From: Amorphophallus konjac
Lineage: Eukaryota > Streptophyta > Magnoliopsida > Alismatales > Araceae
Direction of reading: 5' to 3'
DNA: 64,000 bases
Assembly (NCBI GenBank): GCA_022559845.1
Contig: CM040126.1
Span: 225,438,641-225,502,640 of the forward strand
Part shown: positions 35,667 to 47,274 of the stretch, in pieces
Layout: each line of letters starts with the position of its first letter
How positions within the stretch are numbered: position 1 is the first letter of the stretch
Position numbers and translations under genes: made by a program
Notes under the pieces: generated by a model
The model's database searches: none
What the model was told of the DNA's origin: nothing
Seen by the model: the letters and a program-made list of their open reading frames with translations, nothing else

Positions 35667-36868
35667 TGTCACGCCCCGAGCGCGGAAGATACCCGGAGAT
35701 GCGCGACGTGTCTATATCAATCATGTCAATCAGAGTGGTCGTGTATTCGACACGAATACAGAGATGCGCAAAATAGCAAGATAACCCAATCCTTTATTTC
35801 ATAATGGATAGACTATTACAAATCCAATACTCTGTTTAATAAAAAGGAAAAGAATACATATTTGACTCAAGAAACTATAGAAAAGACTAGACGACACTTG
35901 TAGAAGCTCTATCACTTTCACTCTTGACCATTCCCATCCGATTGACTTCCATCGTCGTCGGACTTACCTGAAAAGTACAAAGGGACAAACGGAATGAGCG
36001 AACGCTCAGTAGGAAATTATATCTCAAGTACTAGCGAGGGGTTTAAGTAATTACATTTTCATGAATGCAATAAAGCTATGCATGCTCGCATAAAACGACA
36101 AGATAGAGAGAATGTAATATCAAGAAAATAAGACGAACTTAGTCATGAACTTCCAACAAGATAACAAGTTTATTCGAGATATTCAAGCAAGTACATTTAA
36201 CAAGTCATGTCAAGAACTTTGGCTATCATGTATCAAGCAAGTAAATTACCCCTTTTCGGGCCACGCATTTCATTTCATGTCAAGTACGAGTCAAGTACAA
36301 GATGTGTGTGGAATGTCCAATCAAGCAAGTCAAGTACTCGGTATAATGCCAGATACCTTATCATTTTAACTCCCATGGGCACAAGTACTTTCGGGTGCTC
36401 CTCCCAGGACCAGATCGGGCCCTATATGCGCAGGCATTTATCATGTGTTTTGACATCCACTCTTGTTTATATAGCCAATATAGAATTTCAATAATCAAGC
36501 TTGTAGACACGTATGACAACTTTGATAGAATAGAGTCCAAAATATGACAAAGGACATAGAATGGCGATAATAACGGTATAATCACGATGTCGATAAAACT
36601 AGGTAGAATATGGTTCCCTTAACTTAGGTACCATGACAAATCAATATGGACATTCTTTATATAGAATTGAGGTCCACATGAACATAAGATCAAGCAAGAT
36701 ACCCTCATTCTTATCATAGAATTGGGGTTTACAAGAATGACACGACATGGCATGATATCATCATCCCATCAAGAATTTCTTATGATATACTCTTTGTATA
36801 ATCATAAGGGCCGGTATACCATGTTTCTTTAGATTGACATGGCAAAAACTGTGTAATGGGTTTTTAGG

Positions 36869-36960
36869 GTACAACCAGCTCAGTCGGCCTTGAGGGAATC
36901 CAAGGCTACGAGGAGTCTTACGGAGGTCTCTATGACTAACTCGCTAGTCCAAAGGAACGG
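36869..36960 (-). promoter_or_regulatory. Conserved Ty3 LTR-leader motif (D, 3' LTR)
   Basis: On the minus strand the blocks are TTTGGACTAG, GACCTCCGTAAGACTCC, TAGCCTTGGATTCCCTC and CTGAGCTGGTTGTACCC, about 1.3 kb downstream of the TATA box. CCTTG and CAAGG could pair around GATTCCCT. Confidence 0.7.
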
Positions 36961-37132
36961 AATGTCCAATGGAGAGCTTGTATGTCAATGAGAGTTGAGT
37001 GTGATCGATAAATCAACATGAAACGTGGGACTATACTCACGGAGTGGAGAATAGTGCCGATATATATATATATATATGTATAATATGAAACCATCGGTAA
37101 TAGAATCAGGATAAAATCAGTTTACAGTAAAA

Positions 37133-38640
37133 TAACGACTTAAGTAAAGTCGTGTATTGAATAATTAACGCCTAACAGAAGGGCGTTTACATATATTGCC
37201 AATTTGCAGAATTTCCATTATTTATTAATTTATCAAAAACACGCCTTTCCTGGGGGCGTTTCTTCTAAGTTGACGACTGCAGAGGCAGGCGTCTCATCAT
37301 TTACATATTCGACAGGATATAATTATTCTCAGAAATTTATCAAAAACGCGCCCTTGGAAGGGGCGTTACTTTCTAATTCCATTTTACAGAATATGTGAAT
37401 TTCAGGATTTTAACAGATACACGCCCTAGGAAGGGGCGTTACTTTTCAGATTCACGCCTTGTACGGGGGCGTTAGAATATGGAAAACGACTTTGTCCAAG
37501 TCGTGAATTTCAAGGGATTTACGATATTTTAATAAATAATATTTCGAGAGACAGGAGACATGTCATGGCAGTAAAATTTAACAGGAATTCACAGAGTCAT
37601 GCAAGATATTAAAAATCAATATTTCATATGTATTGTAATTTTTAAACAGGATCAATTATTAATCACATGCGATTCTTATGAAATTAACGCCTGCGTAGAG
37701 GGCGTCAAATATTAAATTGACGACCACTAGAATGGTCGTTTCTTTTAAATTAGCGCCCTAATCAAGGGCGTTTCTTTCAAAATTTTGCAGAAAACGTAAT
37801 AAAACCTTATAAACAGTATGCATGCCATGCTCATATACGTATGTATAGATATCTTGCATTAATTCTTATTTGGGCTACAATAACTTGAGAAAATCCTACC
37901 TTAACAATGGATTTGAAGGTGACAGACACGTGAAGACGTTGATAAGGATAAACTGAATCAGCAGTAGGCAGAGAACCTTTGTTCTTTGGTCGATCCCTAG
38001 AGTTTTCCTACAGAGGAATATGAAGAGATATTAGAAATTTCTTCATAAGCTTGGCTGAAGATGGAAGTTTAGAAGAACTTACCCTTGTTCTTCACGATGT
38101 CTAGGCTTCCTCAACCTGTAAGAAGAAAAGAGAGTGAAGAATCATTAGTTCTTCGTGTAGGCAAAGCAGAGATCAAAGGAATAGTTTGTTCTTCACGTAC
38201 CTAGCAGCAGACGTTCGATCAAATGGGTTTTAGGGTTCGATCGAACATGTTATTTATAGGATTTTGAAGTCCTAACAAGAGTAGTGTTTGATTGAGGGTA
38301 ATATATCCTTAATAGAGTCCTTACTCTAATAGACACTTACTAGATTAGGTTAATCTTTCCTTGGATAAGTTCTGGGTTCGAACGAGTCACGAACTGAATT
38401 AACGCCTTTGGTCAGGGCGTGTATTCTTTAATTAACGCCTTGCGTAAGGGCGTTTCTTAAAAAGCGCCTTGAAAAAGGGCGTTTCGTGTTTTAAAACACG
38501 CCCAAGATAGAGGCGTTTCTTTTACTTACCCATTTGGTCGCGTGAGAACTGACGACCGTAGGTGTGGGCGTCCTTTCTTTATTCACGCCATGGATAGAGG
38601 CGTTTCTTTATAAATTAACGCCTTAATAAGAGGCGTTATT
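37133..38640 (-). repeat. Array of about 19 short hairpins in LTR D
   Basis: Each unit is a 5-8 bp inverted repeat around a 4-10 nt loop, mostly ACGCC...GGCGT, separated by AT-rich DNA. Examples are ACGCC (37168-37172) with GGCGT (37182-37186), and CGCCCTT-GGA-AGGGGCG near 37348. Variant stems such as ACGACTT/AAGTCGT (37135-37153 and near 37486) and GACGACC/GGTCGT (near 37718) stay complementary. The region 37800-38390 between the two clusters has none. The 5' LTR has the same array (about 44831-46340). Confidence 0.8.
38250..38259 (-). promoter_or_regulatory. TATA box of LTR D (3' copy)
   Basis: CTATAAATAA on the minus strand. The functional 5' LTR copy is at 45949-45958. Confidence 0.7.
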
Positions 38641-38751
38641 TTTAATTTGTTTTATTTCGTCCAATTAACCCTATTCCTTTTATATATATATTACTTCTGT
38701 AATATATATGTTTTAATTCATTTCAATTATTCATTTATTAGGGTTGCTACA

Positions 38752-38788
38752 CCCTCCCCCACTTAAAAAGAATTTGGTCCCCAAATTC
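38752..38788 (-). promoter_or_regulatory. Polypurine tract and flanking palindrome of element D
   Basis: The minus strand has the palindrome GAATTTGGGGACCAAATTC (38770-38788) and then a purine tract ending GTGGGGGAGGG directly before the 3' LTR. It matches the A layout and marks D and A as close relatives. Confidence 0.85.
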
Positions 38789-38834
38789 AATATATATATA
38801 TAATTATACGTGGAGAGTGTAGGACATATACCTC

Positions 38835-41800
38835 TTAGAATAACTCGGGAAATCGTTTCTTCATAGATTCCTCGGTCTCCCATGTCGCTTCGCGTTCAGG
38901 ATTCTTATTCCATTGCACCTTAAGCATGGGAATAACCTTATTCCTTAGAGCTCGTATTTCTCGATCTAATATCTTTAAAGGCCTCTGTTCATATGTGAGA
39001 TCTTTCTGGATCACCAGATCTCCATGCTCAATAATATGTGACGGATCGTGCACATACTTCTTCAACATAGATATGTGAAATACATTGTGTACCTCGGACA
39101 ACTGAGGAGGCAACGCGATGCGATAAGCAACCTCGCCAACTCTTTCGAGTGCCTCAAATGGTCCGATGAATCTTGGCGTAAGCTTGCCCTTAACACCAAA
39201 TCTTCGTATGCCACGTCCAGGGGATATTTTAAGAAATACATGATCTCCAACCTGGAATTCAAGATCTCTTTTCCTGGTATCAGCATAAGCCTTTTGCCTT
39301 GTCTGAGCAACTTGTAATCTTTCTCTGATTACCTGTATCTTCTCAGTTGTATCCCTTACCATGTCTGGACCTAATAGTTGTTTCTCTCCAACTTCGTTCC
39401 AACATATGGGAGATCGGCAACTCCTTCCGTATAAGGCTTCGAAAGGTGTCATTTGGATACTAGCTTGGTAGCTATTATTATATGCAAATTCAACTAAAGG
39501 TAAGTGGTCATGCCAGCTTCCTCCAAAGTCAATAATGCATGCTCTCAGCATATCTTCAACAACTTGATTAGTTCGCTCGGTCTGACCATCCGTTTGTGGG
39601 TGAAAAGCAGTACTAAAGTTGAGCCTTGACCCCAACGAATGTTGTAATCCCTTCCAAAAATGAGAAGTAAAACGGGGATCTCTATCAGACACGATTGAGA
39701 CAGGAATTCCATGTATCCTGACTATTTCTTTAATGTATAGTGCAGCTAGCACATCAATTGACCATCGGCTTTTGATTGGCAAGAAATGTGCCGATTTAGT
39801 CAATCGGTCAATGATAACCCAGATTCCATCATGTCCTCCTTTAGATTTAGACAAACCCATGATGAAGTCCATACCAATATCCTCCCATTTCCACTTAGGA
39901 ATATCTAGAGGATGTAGTTTTCCCGCAGGCTTTTGGTGTTCCGCCTTGACCTGTTGGCATGTGAGACAGCGTGATACATAGTCCGCTATTTCTCTTTTCA
40001 TATTGGGCCACCAAAAGTTCCTCTTTACATCTTGGTACATTTTAGTTGATCCAGGATGAATAGTGTATCTTGATATGTGAGCTTCATCTAAGATCTTCTT
40101 CTTTAATTCCGGACAATCGGGTATACAAGTTCTATCTTTGAACGTTAATCTTCCATCAGAAGTTAGTTGAAAATCAGATTGTCCTTCTAATCTGCCTTTG
40201 ATTTCTACTAACATAGGATCATCATCCTGAAGTGTTTGTATTTCAGATAATAAGTCTGACTGTATGCTTACATGAGATAATGTGATAAATTTGGATTCCG
40301 TGTCCAAGCTTATATTGAGCTCGGAGAATTGTTCAAGTAACCTCCATTCTTGTATCATACAATTGGCTATCCTTGCTCTCGGCTTTCGACTAAGGGCATC
40401 AGCCACATAATTACCCTTTCCGGGATGGTATTGTATACTGAAGTCGAAGTCCTTGAGATATTCTAGCCAGCGTCTTTGTCTCATGTTCAGCTCCTTTTGT
40501 GAAAATAGATATTTGAGACTTTTGTGATCGGAGTATACAGTGAACTGTACCCCATAGAGATAGTGTCTCCATATCTTTAGGGCAAATACTACCGCGGCCA
40601 GTTCCAAGTCATGGACGGGGTAATTCTCCTCATGCTTCTTCAGTTGACGAGAAGAGTATGCTATGACCTTCCCTTGTTGCATTAGAACACATCCGAGGCC
40701 AATGCCAGAAGCATCAGTGTAGACCTCGAATTTCTCTCCTTCAATTGGTAGGGCTAAGACCGGAGCTGTAGTGAGATGATCCTTGAGAGTTTGGAAACTG
40801 CTTTCACATTCCTCACTCCATTCATATCGGATCTCCTTACGAGTTAATCTTGTAAGTGGTACGGCGATCTTAGAGAAATCTTTGATAAATCGCCGATAAT
40901 AGCCTGCAAGACCTAAGAAACTTCTGATCTCGCTTGCATTAGTGGGTCTCTCCCAGTTTCTCACAGCTTCAACTTTTGACGGATCCACAGATAAACCGTC
41001 CTTGGATATGACATGTCCGAGAAAAGCCACTTCTTCAAGCCAGAACTCGCATTTGCTGAGTTTAGCATATAATTGATTGGTCCTCAAGACTTGCAATGCA
41101 ATCCTCAAATGCTCTTCATGTTCTTCCTTAGTCTTAGAATATATCAATATATCATCGATGAAGACTACTATGAATTGATCCAAGTAAGGCCTGAATATGC
41201 TATTCATTAACTGCATAAAGGCAGCAGGGGCATTTGTTAGTCCAAAAGGCATAACAACAAATTCGTAATGGCCATACCTGCTTCTGAATGCGGTCTTGTG
41301 AATGTCATCATCCTTGATCCTTAATTGATGATATCCCGACCGGAGATCAATCTTGGAGAAATATTTGGATCCTGAAATCTGATCAAACAATTCATCGATT
41401 CTCGGCAGTGGATACTTGTTCTTGATAGTAAGATGATTCAACTGTCGATAGTCAATACACAATCTCATGGATCCATCCTTCTTCTTTACAAATAAGACTG
41501 GTGCTCCCCACGGGGAAGTACTTGGTCTAATAAACCCTTTTCGGATTAGTTCCATCAACTGCTCCTTCAACTCCTTGAGTTCAGCAGGGGACATTCTATA
41601 TGGTGCCTTTGAAACCGGACCAGCACCAGGGACTAAGTCGATGGTAAAGGCCACATCTCTTTGCGGGGGTAATCCCGGCAATTCTTCCGGAAATACGTCT
41701 GGGAATTCTCGTACTACTTGAACGTCTTCTATCTTGGTTTCCTTAGCTTCTTTATTAGTGACAAAAGCAAGGAAGGATACACATCCTTTCCTGACGAGCT

Positions 41801-43187
41801 TGCTTGCTCGAAGAGTCGAAATAAGAGGGGATTTGCTTCGACTCTTAGGACTAGTATAAGTCAGTTCTGGAAATTCTTTGAAAACAATCTTGCTATTACG
41901 GCAATCAACCGTTGCCTGGTACTTAGATAACCAATCTGCTCCTAGTATAACATCATATTCTTTTAGATCTAAGCAGATAAGATCAATAGGAAAATTCTTT
42001 CCTCGAACCAACACCTCACAGTTTTGGTAATGATGCGTGATATCCGTCTCGTTTCCGAGAGGAGTAGACAACACTATTTTCATCCATTCTGGTTCTAGAG
42101 GTAATGGGTCAGCAAACTTCTTGGAAATAATGGAATGCGATGCACCCGTATCAAATAAGACATGTGCATATTTGGAACAAATTTTTAATGTACCTTCCAC
42201 CAATCCGCCTTCTTCTTCTGGTTCGGTCTCTTGGATCGCATGAAGACGCGCGTTCCTTGTCACTGGGCGTTTACCCTCACCGTCTTGGTCATTCATTAAT
42301 GGACAATCGGGAATCCGATGTTCACGACTCCCACAACGGAGACATGCTCCTAGTTTCCTCCAGCATTCTTCTGTTTTGTGACCAGCCTTGTCACAATGCT
42401 TGCATACTACGTTTGAAGGGGTAGTGGTGATAGAGAAAGGCTTGGATTTCTTGTACTTCTGATCTTGAGAGGAAGAACCTCCATTATTGGGCCTCTTCTT
42501 AAAGTTGGGTTTAAAAGAACCCGAACTTGTGACTTGCTCCTTTTTGTCTTTCCCACGGATCCTATCAGATAATTCCGTGGCATCTTCAAGCAACTGAGCT
42601 CGGCGCACCATTTCAGTATAAACTTGAATATCCATAGGCGCCAATTGAGTAATGTAGTGAGGCCTAAGCCCATTAAGAAATCTACGAGCTTTCATCTTTT
42701 CCGTGCTAATCAAATGCTTAGCATATCTAGACAGTCTAGAGAACTGTGCTTCATAATCAGCCACCGATAAAGATCTTTGCTTTAATGCGGCAAATTCGGC
42801 GGCCTTCTTTTCCTGGACCCTATCAGAGAAATATTTGGCGTTGAAATATTCAACGAATTCTCCCCATGTAACTTGAGTTGGGTCAATAGTAGCTTCAATC
42901 GACTCCCACCAGCATCTAGCATCCTTTTCTAACTGGAAAGTAGCTAATAAGACTTTGTCCTGATCCGTGCATTGCATAACACGGAATATACGTTCAATCT
43001 CCCGAACCCAATGCTCGGCATCGTCTGGATCGGTCGATCCCATGAACTTCGGGGGATTCATATTCTTGAATGCTTGGTGTAAGCTTCCAGCTCGTGGAGC
43101 ACCACCTTGTGCTACCTGTTGTAACACTTGGGTCATCCCTTGAAGGGTACGCTGCATGTTGCGCCATTGAGCACGTTCGGCAGCCAT
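38835..43187 (-). CDS. gag-pol: Gag-Pol polyprotein of element D
   Basis: 1450 residues in one uninterrupted frame. The order is: Gag capsid-like domain (about 40-200); CCHC knuckles [14 protein letters not shown] and [14 protein letters not shown] (about 259-300); aspartic protease with DTGAS (Asp about 345); reverse transcriptase (about 530-720) with [20 protein letters not shown] and catalytic VFIDDILIY (about 675-683); RNase H with [10 protein letters not shown] and ADALSRK; integrase with an HHCC zinc finger (about 1010-1065), a D,D(35)E core (near 1106, 1165 and 1202) and [12 protein letters not shown]. It ends with a chromodomain (about 1397-1450, [19 protein letters not shown]). Chromodomains of this family are thought to steer integration to heterochromatin. 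The start is about 157 nt past the primer site, in a good ATGGC context. All catalytic residues I can check are present. Confidence 0.96.
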   Translation of the reverse strand: MAAERAQWRNMQRTLQGMTQVLQQVAQGGAPRAGSLHQAFKNMNPPKFMGSTDPDDAEHWVREIERIFRVMQCTDQDKVLLATFQLEKDARCWWESIEATIDPTQVTWGEFVEYFNAKYFSDRVQEKKAAEFAALKQRSLSVADYEAQFSRLSRYAKHLISTEKMKARRFLNGLRPHYITQLAPMDIQVYTEMVRRAQLLEDATELSDRIRGKDKKEQVTSSGSFKPNFKKRPNNGGSSSQDQKYKKSKPFSITTTPSNVVCKHCDKAGHKTEECWRKLGACLRCGSREHRIPDCPLMNDQDGEGKRPVTRNARLHAIQETEPEEEGGLVEGTLKICSKYAHVLFDTGASHSIISKKFADPLPLEPEWMKIVLSTPLGNETDITHHYQNCEVLVRGKNFPIDLICLDLKEYDVILGADWLSKYQATVDCRNSKIVFKEFPELTYTSPKSRSKSPLISTLRASKLVRKGCVSFLAFVTNKEAKETKIEDVQVVREFPDVFPEELPGLPPQRDVAFTIDLVPGAGPVSKAPYRMSPAELKELKEQLMELIRKGFIRPSTSPWGAPVLFVKKKDGSMRLCIDYRQLNHLTIKNKYPLPRIDELFDQISGSKYFSKIDLRSGYHQLRIKDDDIHKTAFRSRYGHYEFVVMPFGLTNAPAAFMQLMNSIFRPYLDQFIVVFIDDILIYSKTKEEHEEHLRIALQVLRTNQLYAKLSKCEFWLEEVAFLGHVISKDGLSVDPSKVEAVRNWERPTNASEIRSFLGLAGYYRRFIKDFSKIAVPLTRLTRKEIRYEWSEECESSFQTLKDHLTTAPVLALPIEGEKFEVYTDASGIGLGCVLMQQGKVIAYSSRQLKKHEENYPVHDLELAAVVFALKIWRHYLYGVQFTVYSDHKSLKYLFSQKELNMRQRRWLEYLKDFDFSIQYHPGKGNYVADALSRKPRARIANCMIQEWRLLEQFSELNISLDTESKFITLSHVSIQSDLLSEIQTLQDDDPMLVEIKGRLEGQSDFQLTSDGRLTFKDRTCIPDCPELKKKILDEAHISRYTIHPGSTKMYQDVKRNFWWPNMKREIADYVSRCLTCQQVKAEHQKPAGKLHPLDIPKWKWEDIGMDFIMGLSKSKGGHDGIWVIIDRLTKSAHFLPIKSRWSIDVLAALYIKEIVRIHGIPVSIVSDRDPRFTSHFWKGLQHSLGSRLNFSTAFHPQTDGQTERTNQVVEDMLRACIIDFGGSWHDHLPLVEFAYNNSYQASIQMTPFEALYGRSCRSPICWNEVGEKQLLGPDMVRDTTEKIQVIRERLQVAQTRQKAYADTRKRDLEFQVGDHVFLKISPGRGIRRFGVKGKLTPRFIGPFEALERVGEVAYRIALPPQLSEVHNVFHISMLKKYVHDPSHIIEHGDLVIQKDLTYEQRPLKILDREIRALRNKVIPMLKVQWNKNPEREATWETEESMKKRFPELF

Positions 43188-43343
43188 TATCCTACAATTA
43201 CAATAGCTATGTTAGTATTATATCACTATGATCTTATAAAGGACTCATTGATCATTTAACCCTTGGTTCTACCCACTCTCACTTGGTTAAAGGTTTTGAA
43301 ACCTATCCTTGGACTTGGGTTTCCTAGGAATTGAATACCTTAG

Positions 43344-43355
43344 TCTCTGATACCA
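43344..43355 (-). promoter_or_regulatory. Primer-binding site of element D
   Basis: The minus strand reads TGGTATCAGAGA, a tRNA-iMet match over 11 bases, 7 nt from the LTR edge as in element A. Confidence 0.88.
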
Positions 43356-43362
43356 CAAAGAC

Positions 43363-46300
43363 TGTCACGCCCCGAGCGCGGAAGATACCCGGAGATGCGC
43401 GACGTGTCTATATCAATCATGTCAATCAGAGTGGTCGTGTATTCGACACGAATACAGAGATGCGCAAAATAGCAAGATAACCCAATCCTTTATTTCATAA
43501 TGGATAGACTATTACAAATCCAATACTCTGTTTAATAAAAAGGAAAAGAATACATATTTGACTCAAGAAACTATAGAAAAGACTAGACGACACTTGTAGA
43601 AGCTCTATCACTTTCACTCTTGACCATTCCCATCCGATTGACTTCCATCGTCGTCGGACTTACCTGAAAAGTACAAAGGGACAAACGGAATGAGCGAACG
43701 CTCAGTAGGAAATTATATCTCAAGTACTAGCGAGGGGTTTAAGTAATTACATTTTCATGAATGCAATAAAGCTATGCATGCTCGCATAAAACGACAAGAT
43801 AGAGAGAATGTAATATCAAGAAAATAAGACGAACTTAGTCATGAACTTCCAACAAGATAACAAGTTTATTCGAGATATTCAAGCAAGTACATTTAACAAG
43901 TCATGTCAAGAACTTTGGCTATCATGTATCAAGCAAGTAAATTACCCCTTTTCGGGCCACGCATTTCATTTCATGTCAAGTACGAGTCAAGTACAAGATG
44001 TGTGTGGAATGTCCAATCAAGCAAGTCAAGTACTCGGTATAATGCCAGATACCTTATCATTTTAACTCCCATGGGCACAAGTACTTTCGGGTGCTCCTCC
44101 CAGGACCAGATCGGGCCCTATATGCGCAGGCATTTATCATGTGTTTTGACATCCACTCTTGTTTATATAGCCAATATAGAATTTCAATAATCAAGCTTGT
44201 AGACACGTATGACAACTTTGATAGAATAGAGTCCAAAATATGACAAAGGACATAGAATGGCGATAATAACGGTATAATCACGATGTCGATAAAACTAGGT
44301 AGAATATGGTTCCCTTAACTTAGGTACCATGACAAATCAATATGGACATTCTTTATATAGAATTGAGGTCCACATGAACATAAGATCAAGCAAGATACCC
44401 TCATTCTTATCATAGAATTGGGGTTTACAAGAATGACACGACATGGCATGATATCATCATCCCATCAAGAATTTCTTATGATATACTCTTTGTATAATCA
44501 TAAGGGCCGGTATACCATGTTTCTTTAGATTGACATGGCAAAAACTGTGTAATGGGTTTTTAGGGTACAACCAGCTCAGTCGGCCTTGAGGGAATCCAAG
44601 GCTACGAGGAGTCTTACGGAGGTCTCTATGACTAACTCGCTAGTCCAAAGGAACGGAATGTCCAATGGAGAGCTTGTATGTCAATGAGAGTTGAGTGTGA
44701 TCGATAAATCAACATGAAACGTGGGACTATACTCACGGAGTGGAGAATAGTGCCGATATATATATATATATATATGTATAATATGAAACCATCGGTAATA
44801 GAATCAGGATAAAATCAGTTTACAGTAAAATAACGACTTAAGTAAAGTCGTGTATTGAATAATTAACGCCTAACAGAAGGGCGTTTACATATATTGCCAA
44901 TTTGCATAATTTCCATTATTTCATTAATTTATCAAAAACACGCCTTTCCTGGGGGCGTTTCTTCTAAGTTGACGACTGCAGAGGCAGGCGTCTCATCATT
45001 TACATATTTGACAGGATATAATTATTCTCAGAAATTTATCAAAAACGCGCCCTTGGAAGGGGCGTTACTTTCTAATTCCATTTTACAGAATATGTGAATT
45101 TCAGGATTTTAACAGATACACGCCCTAGGAAGGGGCGTTACTTTTCAGATTCACGCCTTGTACGGGGGCGTTAGAATATGGAAAACGACTTTGTCCAAGT
45201 CGTGAATTTCAAGGGATTTACGATATTTTAATAAATAATATTTCGAGAGACAGGAGACATGTCATGGCAGTAAAATTTAACAGGAATTCACAGAGTCATG
45301 CAAGATATTAAAAATCAATATTTCATATGTATTGTAATTTTTAAACAGGATCAATTATTAATCACATGCGATTCTTATGAAATTAACGCCTGCGTAGAGG
45401 GCGTCAAATATTAAATTGACGACCACTAGAATGGTCGTTTCTTTTAAATTAGCGCCCTAATCAAGGGCGTTTCTTTCAAAATTTTGCAGAAAACGTAATA
45501 AAACCTTATAAACAGTATGCATGCCATGCTCATATACGTATGTATAGATATCTTGCATTAATTCTTATTTGGGCTACAATAACTTGAGAAAATCCTACCT
45601 TAACAATGGATTTGAAGGTGACAGACACGTGAAGACGTTGATAAGGATAAACTGAATCAGCAGTAGGCAGAGAACCTTTGTTCTTTGGTCGATCCCTAGA
45701 GTTTTCCTACAGAGGAATATGAAGAGATATTAGAAATTTCTTCATAAGCTTGGCTGAAGATGGAAGTTTAGAAGAACTTACCCTTGTTCTTCACGATGTC
45801 TAGGCTTCCTCAACCTGTAAGAAGAAAAGAGAGTGAAGAATCATTAGTTCTTCGTGTAGGCAAAGCAGAGATCAAAGGAATAGTTTGTTCTTCACGTACC
45901 TAGCAGCAGACGTTCGATCAAATGGGTTTTAGGGTTCGATCGAACATGTTATTTATAGGATTTTGAAGTCCTAACAAGAGTAGTGTTTGATTGAGGGTAA
46001 TATATCCTTAATAGAGTCCTTACTCTAATAGACACTTACTAGATTAGGTTAATCTTTCCTTGGATAAGTTCTGGGTTCGAACGAGTCACGAACTGAATTA
46101 ACGCCTTTGGTCAGGGCGTGTATTCTTTAATTAACGCCTTGCGTAAGGGCGTTTCTTAAAAAGCGCCTTGAAAAAGGGCGTTTCGTGTTTTAAAACACGC
46201 CCAAGATAGAGGCGTTTCTTTTACTTACCCATTTGGTCGCGTGAGAACTGACGACCGTAGGTGTGGGCGTCCTTTCTTTATTCACGCCATGGATAGAGGC

Positions 46301-46450
46301 GTTTCTTTATAAATTAACGCCTTAATAAGAGGCGTTATTTTTAATTTGTTTTATTTCGTCCAATTAACCCTATTCCTTTTATATATATATTACTTCTGTA
46401 ATATATATGTTTTAATTCATTTCAATTATTCATTTATTAGGGTTGCTACA
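43363..46450 (-). repeat. 5' LTR of element D
   Basis: 3088 bp, nearly identical to 35667-38751. Differences noticed are the TA repeat near 44757, G/T and a one-base insertion near 44907-44922, and C/T near 45008. Leader motif at 44565-44656, TATA box at 45949-45958. Confidence 0.95.
44565..44656 (-). promoter_or_regulatory. Conserved Ty3 LTR-leader motif (D, 5' LTR)
   Basis: Identical to the copy at 36869-36960. As part of the 5' LTR it should lie in the genomic RNA leader. Confidence 0.7.
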
Positions 46451-46455
46451 ACTTA
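46451..46455. repeat. Target-site duplication ACTTA, right of element D
   Basis: Matches 35662-35666. Confidence 0.93.
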
Positions 46456-46544
46456 TCATCCATACACTTCCATACACGATGCTCAAATATTGGTAGCTAC
46501 GTATGACCCCAATGTTTTAATTACTAAAAATGATGTGACTAACC

Positions 46545-46790
46545 TTTTGACACGAGTCATGCCCTTTATTTCAAGGGCAATTCCCGGTTACTCAGTTTCG
46601 TCACTTTTTATGATGTGGATGAGACACTTTTCGACGCAAGTTGTACCCTTTGTCTCAGGGGCACTTCCCGGCTACTCGGTGGTAAATCACACTTATTTTC
46701 ATATGGATTAGTTTCTCCTTTCGACACGAGTTTTCTCCTTTATTTCAGGGGGGATTCCCGACTACTTGGATCCACGTTCCACTTATACAA
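46545..46790 (-). repeat. Three-unit repeat with hairpin cores in element E
   Basis: Three diverged units of about 80-90 bp share TTTCGACACGAGTT, then CCCTTTATTTCAAGGG, an inverted repeat, then ATTCCCGGTTACT. Unit two has CCCTTTGTCTCAGGGG and unit three CTCCTTTATTTCAGGGGGG, so pairing is roughly kept. Confidence 0.6.
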
Positions 46791-47160
46791 ATTTTTGAAG
46801 GGGTAAACAGCTTTTTCCTCACGAGACATGTGATTTCTATGTAGAGAATCAATAGTCCTCAAAAGTGTAGAGTAGAAAATAGTAATCCTTATTAGATGAA
46901 TCATTATCTCAAAAAGGTGCATTTTGTGTGGGTGGTTGTATTGAATGTAAAAGATGAATTAGTCTCAACACAGTAATGTCTCCCCCTAAATGTATGCACG
47001 GTTATAAAAAAAATCTCCCCCTTAACATATGCCATGTAACAAACATGTATAAATCAATGTAATTTCATTTAGCAAGGGATGAGTCATAGAAGGAGTCAAA
47101 AAGTGGTTGTATATTATATACATTCAAATAAGCACTGAACTGAAGTTTTCAAGCAAGTTG

Positions 47161-47274
47161 ATTACCGGTACGTGGCGGAGAATGTAGGTCCGAAGACGAC
47201 CATCACACGTGAAGAAAGTTTCCAGTTGGATATAATCCAACCTTTCACAATCATCATTTGATATGTCGGATAAT
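47161..47274 (-). ncRNA. Structured RNA motif, element E copy
   Basis: The same architecture as the two F copies. The closing stem is ATTACCG (47161-47167) with CGG-A-TAAT (47267-47274, one bulge). Hairpin one is GGTC...GACC with an inner GTC-CGAA-GAC (47187-47201). Hairpin two is TTGGAT-ATA-ATCCAA (47226-47240). Unpaired words GGAGAA, ATCACAC, TTTCCA, CCTTT and ATTTGATAT are conserved while the stems differ. Confidence 0.65.

Larger units (their letters stand above)
35667..38751 (-). repeat. 3' LTR of element D
   Basis: 3085 bp, TGTCACGCC to GTTGCTACA. It contains the leader motif (36869-36960), about 19 short ACGCC/GGCGT-type hairpins (37133-37786 and 38399-38640) and a TATA box (38250-38259). 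Confidence 0.95.
35667..46450 (-). mobile_element. Element D: complete Tekay-type Ty3/gypsy chromovirus
   Basis: LTRs at 35667-38751 and 43363-46450, ACTTA duplications, primer site, polypurine tract and one open gag-pol frame of 1450 codons. The LTRs differ by only about three small changes that I saw plus a TA-repeat length difference, so the insertion is very recent. The C-terminal chromodomain, the TGTCACGCCCCGAG terminus and the domain order fit the plant Tekay/Del lineage. Of all elements here it is the only one that could be autonomous. Confidence 0.95.

Noticed and set aside
36145..36494. Two overlapping plus-strand frames repeated exactly at 43841-44190
   Set aside because: They are duplicated only because they lie in the two D LTRs. 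Antisense to the element and without domains.
37133..38640. The hairpin array as a CRISPR array
   Set aside because: Units are short imperfect palindromes with irregular spacing and no constant repeat or unique spacer structure, and they lie in a plant LTR.
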